Origin: Begonia masoniana | Lineage: Eukaryota; Streptophyta; Magnoliopsida; Cucurbitales; Begoniaceae | Length of the DNA stretch: 64,000 nt | Assembly (NCBI GenBank): GCA_022432975.1 | Contig: CM039503.1 | Span: forward strand, 51,191,259 to 51,255,258 | Direction of reading: 5' to 3' | Part shown: positions 63,894 through 64,000 of the stretch, piece by piece | How positions within the stretch are numbered: the first letter of the stretch is position 1 | Layout of the letters: every line of letters starts with the position of its first letter | Translations under genes and position numbers: made by a program | Notes under the pieces: generated by a model | What the model was told of the DNA's origin: nothing | The model's database searches: none | The model's input: only the letters and a program-made list of their open reading frames with translations

Positions 63894-64000
63894 TGTCACG
63901 ACCCTAATACTGTACCCTTATTTCCCGTACTATTTTTATATCCTTTACACTTTTAACTTTAAAATATACTTAAGACGGAATCGAAATCGAAATAAAAATC
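63894..64000 (-). repeat. 5' LTR of the minus-strand element, partial
   Basis: Matches 58280-58386 with two substitutions; continues beyond the window. Confidence 0.88.

Noticed and set aside
1..64000. CRISPR arrays, operons, bacterial promoters, tRNA genes
   Set aside because: Nothing resembling them; the gene structures and elements are those of a plant nuclear genome.

Overview
This is a plant nuclear window, almost certainly from a eudicot. The evidence is intron-bearing genes, a UDP-glycosyltransferase of the UGT75 type, a plant-type TIC22-like exon pair, a lectin-receptor-kinase fragment, and many plant transposable elements (Mutator-like MULEs, hAT, SIRE-like Copia, Ty3/gypsy, Cassandra with 5S rRNA-derived sequence). 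The species cannot be fixed from sequence alone. One 100-base assembly gap lies at 24007-24106. Most of the window is repeats; the ordinary genes are islands inside nested insertions.

The backbone is a segmental triplication. Unit 1 (1 to about 13.7 kb) and unit 3 (about 51.2 to 58.3 kb) run: C2H2 zinc-finger gene (+), UGT75-like gene (-), then the end of a MULE here called MULE-A. Unit 2 (about 14.6 to 24.0 kb) has only the UGT and MULE-A. The three UGT genes (4957-6360, 14645-16054, 55007-56410) are single-exon, intact and nearly identical, and each starts about 325 bp from the MULE-A end. The zinc-finger gene is whole in unit 3 (51215-54663) except for a 74-bp tandem duplication that breaks its frame; unit 1 shows only its last exon.

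Later insertions separate the units. A 3.7-kb MULE with roughly 0.9-kb terminal inverted repeats, carrying a GRF zinc-finger gene and a truncated mudrA-like gene, sits in unit 1 at 1221-4883 with a perfect 9-bp target-site duplication. Solo LTRs cut MULE-A in unit 1 (9049-11676) and unit 2 (17343-21029). The second solo LTR contains an insertion carrying pieces of an FD-like bZIP gene and an At4g08330-like gene. An LTR element in reverse orientation with a non-coding interior (58280 to beyond the window end) cuts MULE-A in unit 3.

Between units 2 and 3 lie a LecRK fragment, a decayed Ty3/gypsy element, two exons of a TIC22-like gene, and a large nest: MULE-B (about 28.86 to 48.98 kb) holding two hAT elements. 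A Cassandra element landed exactly on the second hAT's target duplication, and a young 10.8-kb SIRE-like Copia element landed inside a Cassandra LTR.

The most interesting signal is a protein family here called PTP, matching what databases label putative plant transposon protein. It is the first gene of MULE-A and MULE-B, facing a convergent mudrA-like transposase as mudrB faces mudrA in maize MuDR. A homologue is the only long uninterrupted frame (733 aa) of the Copia element, in the position usually called envelope-like. The same domain therefore serves two unrelated classes of transposon inside one window.
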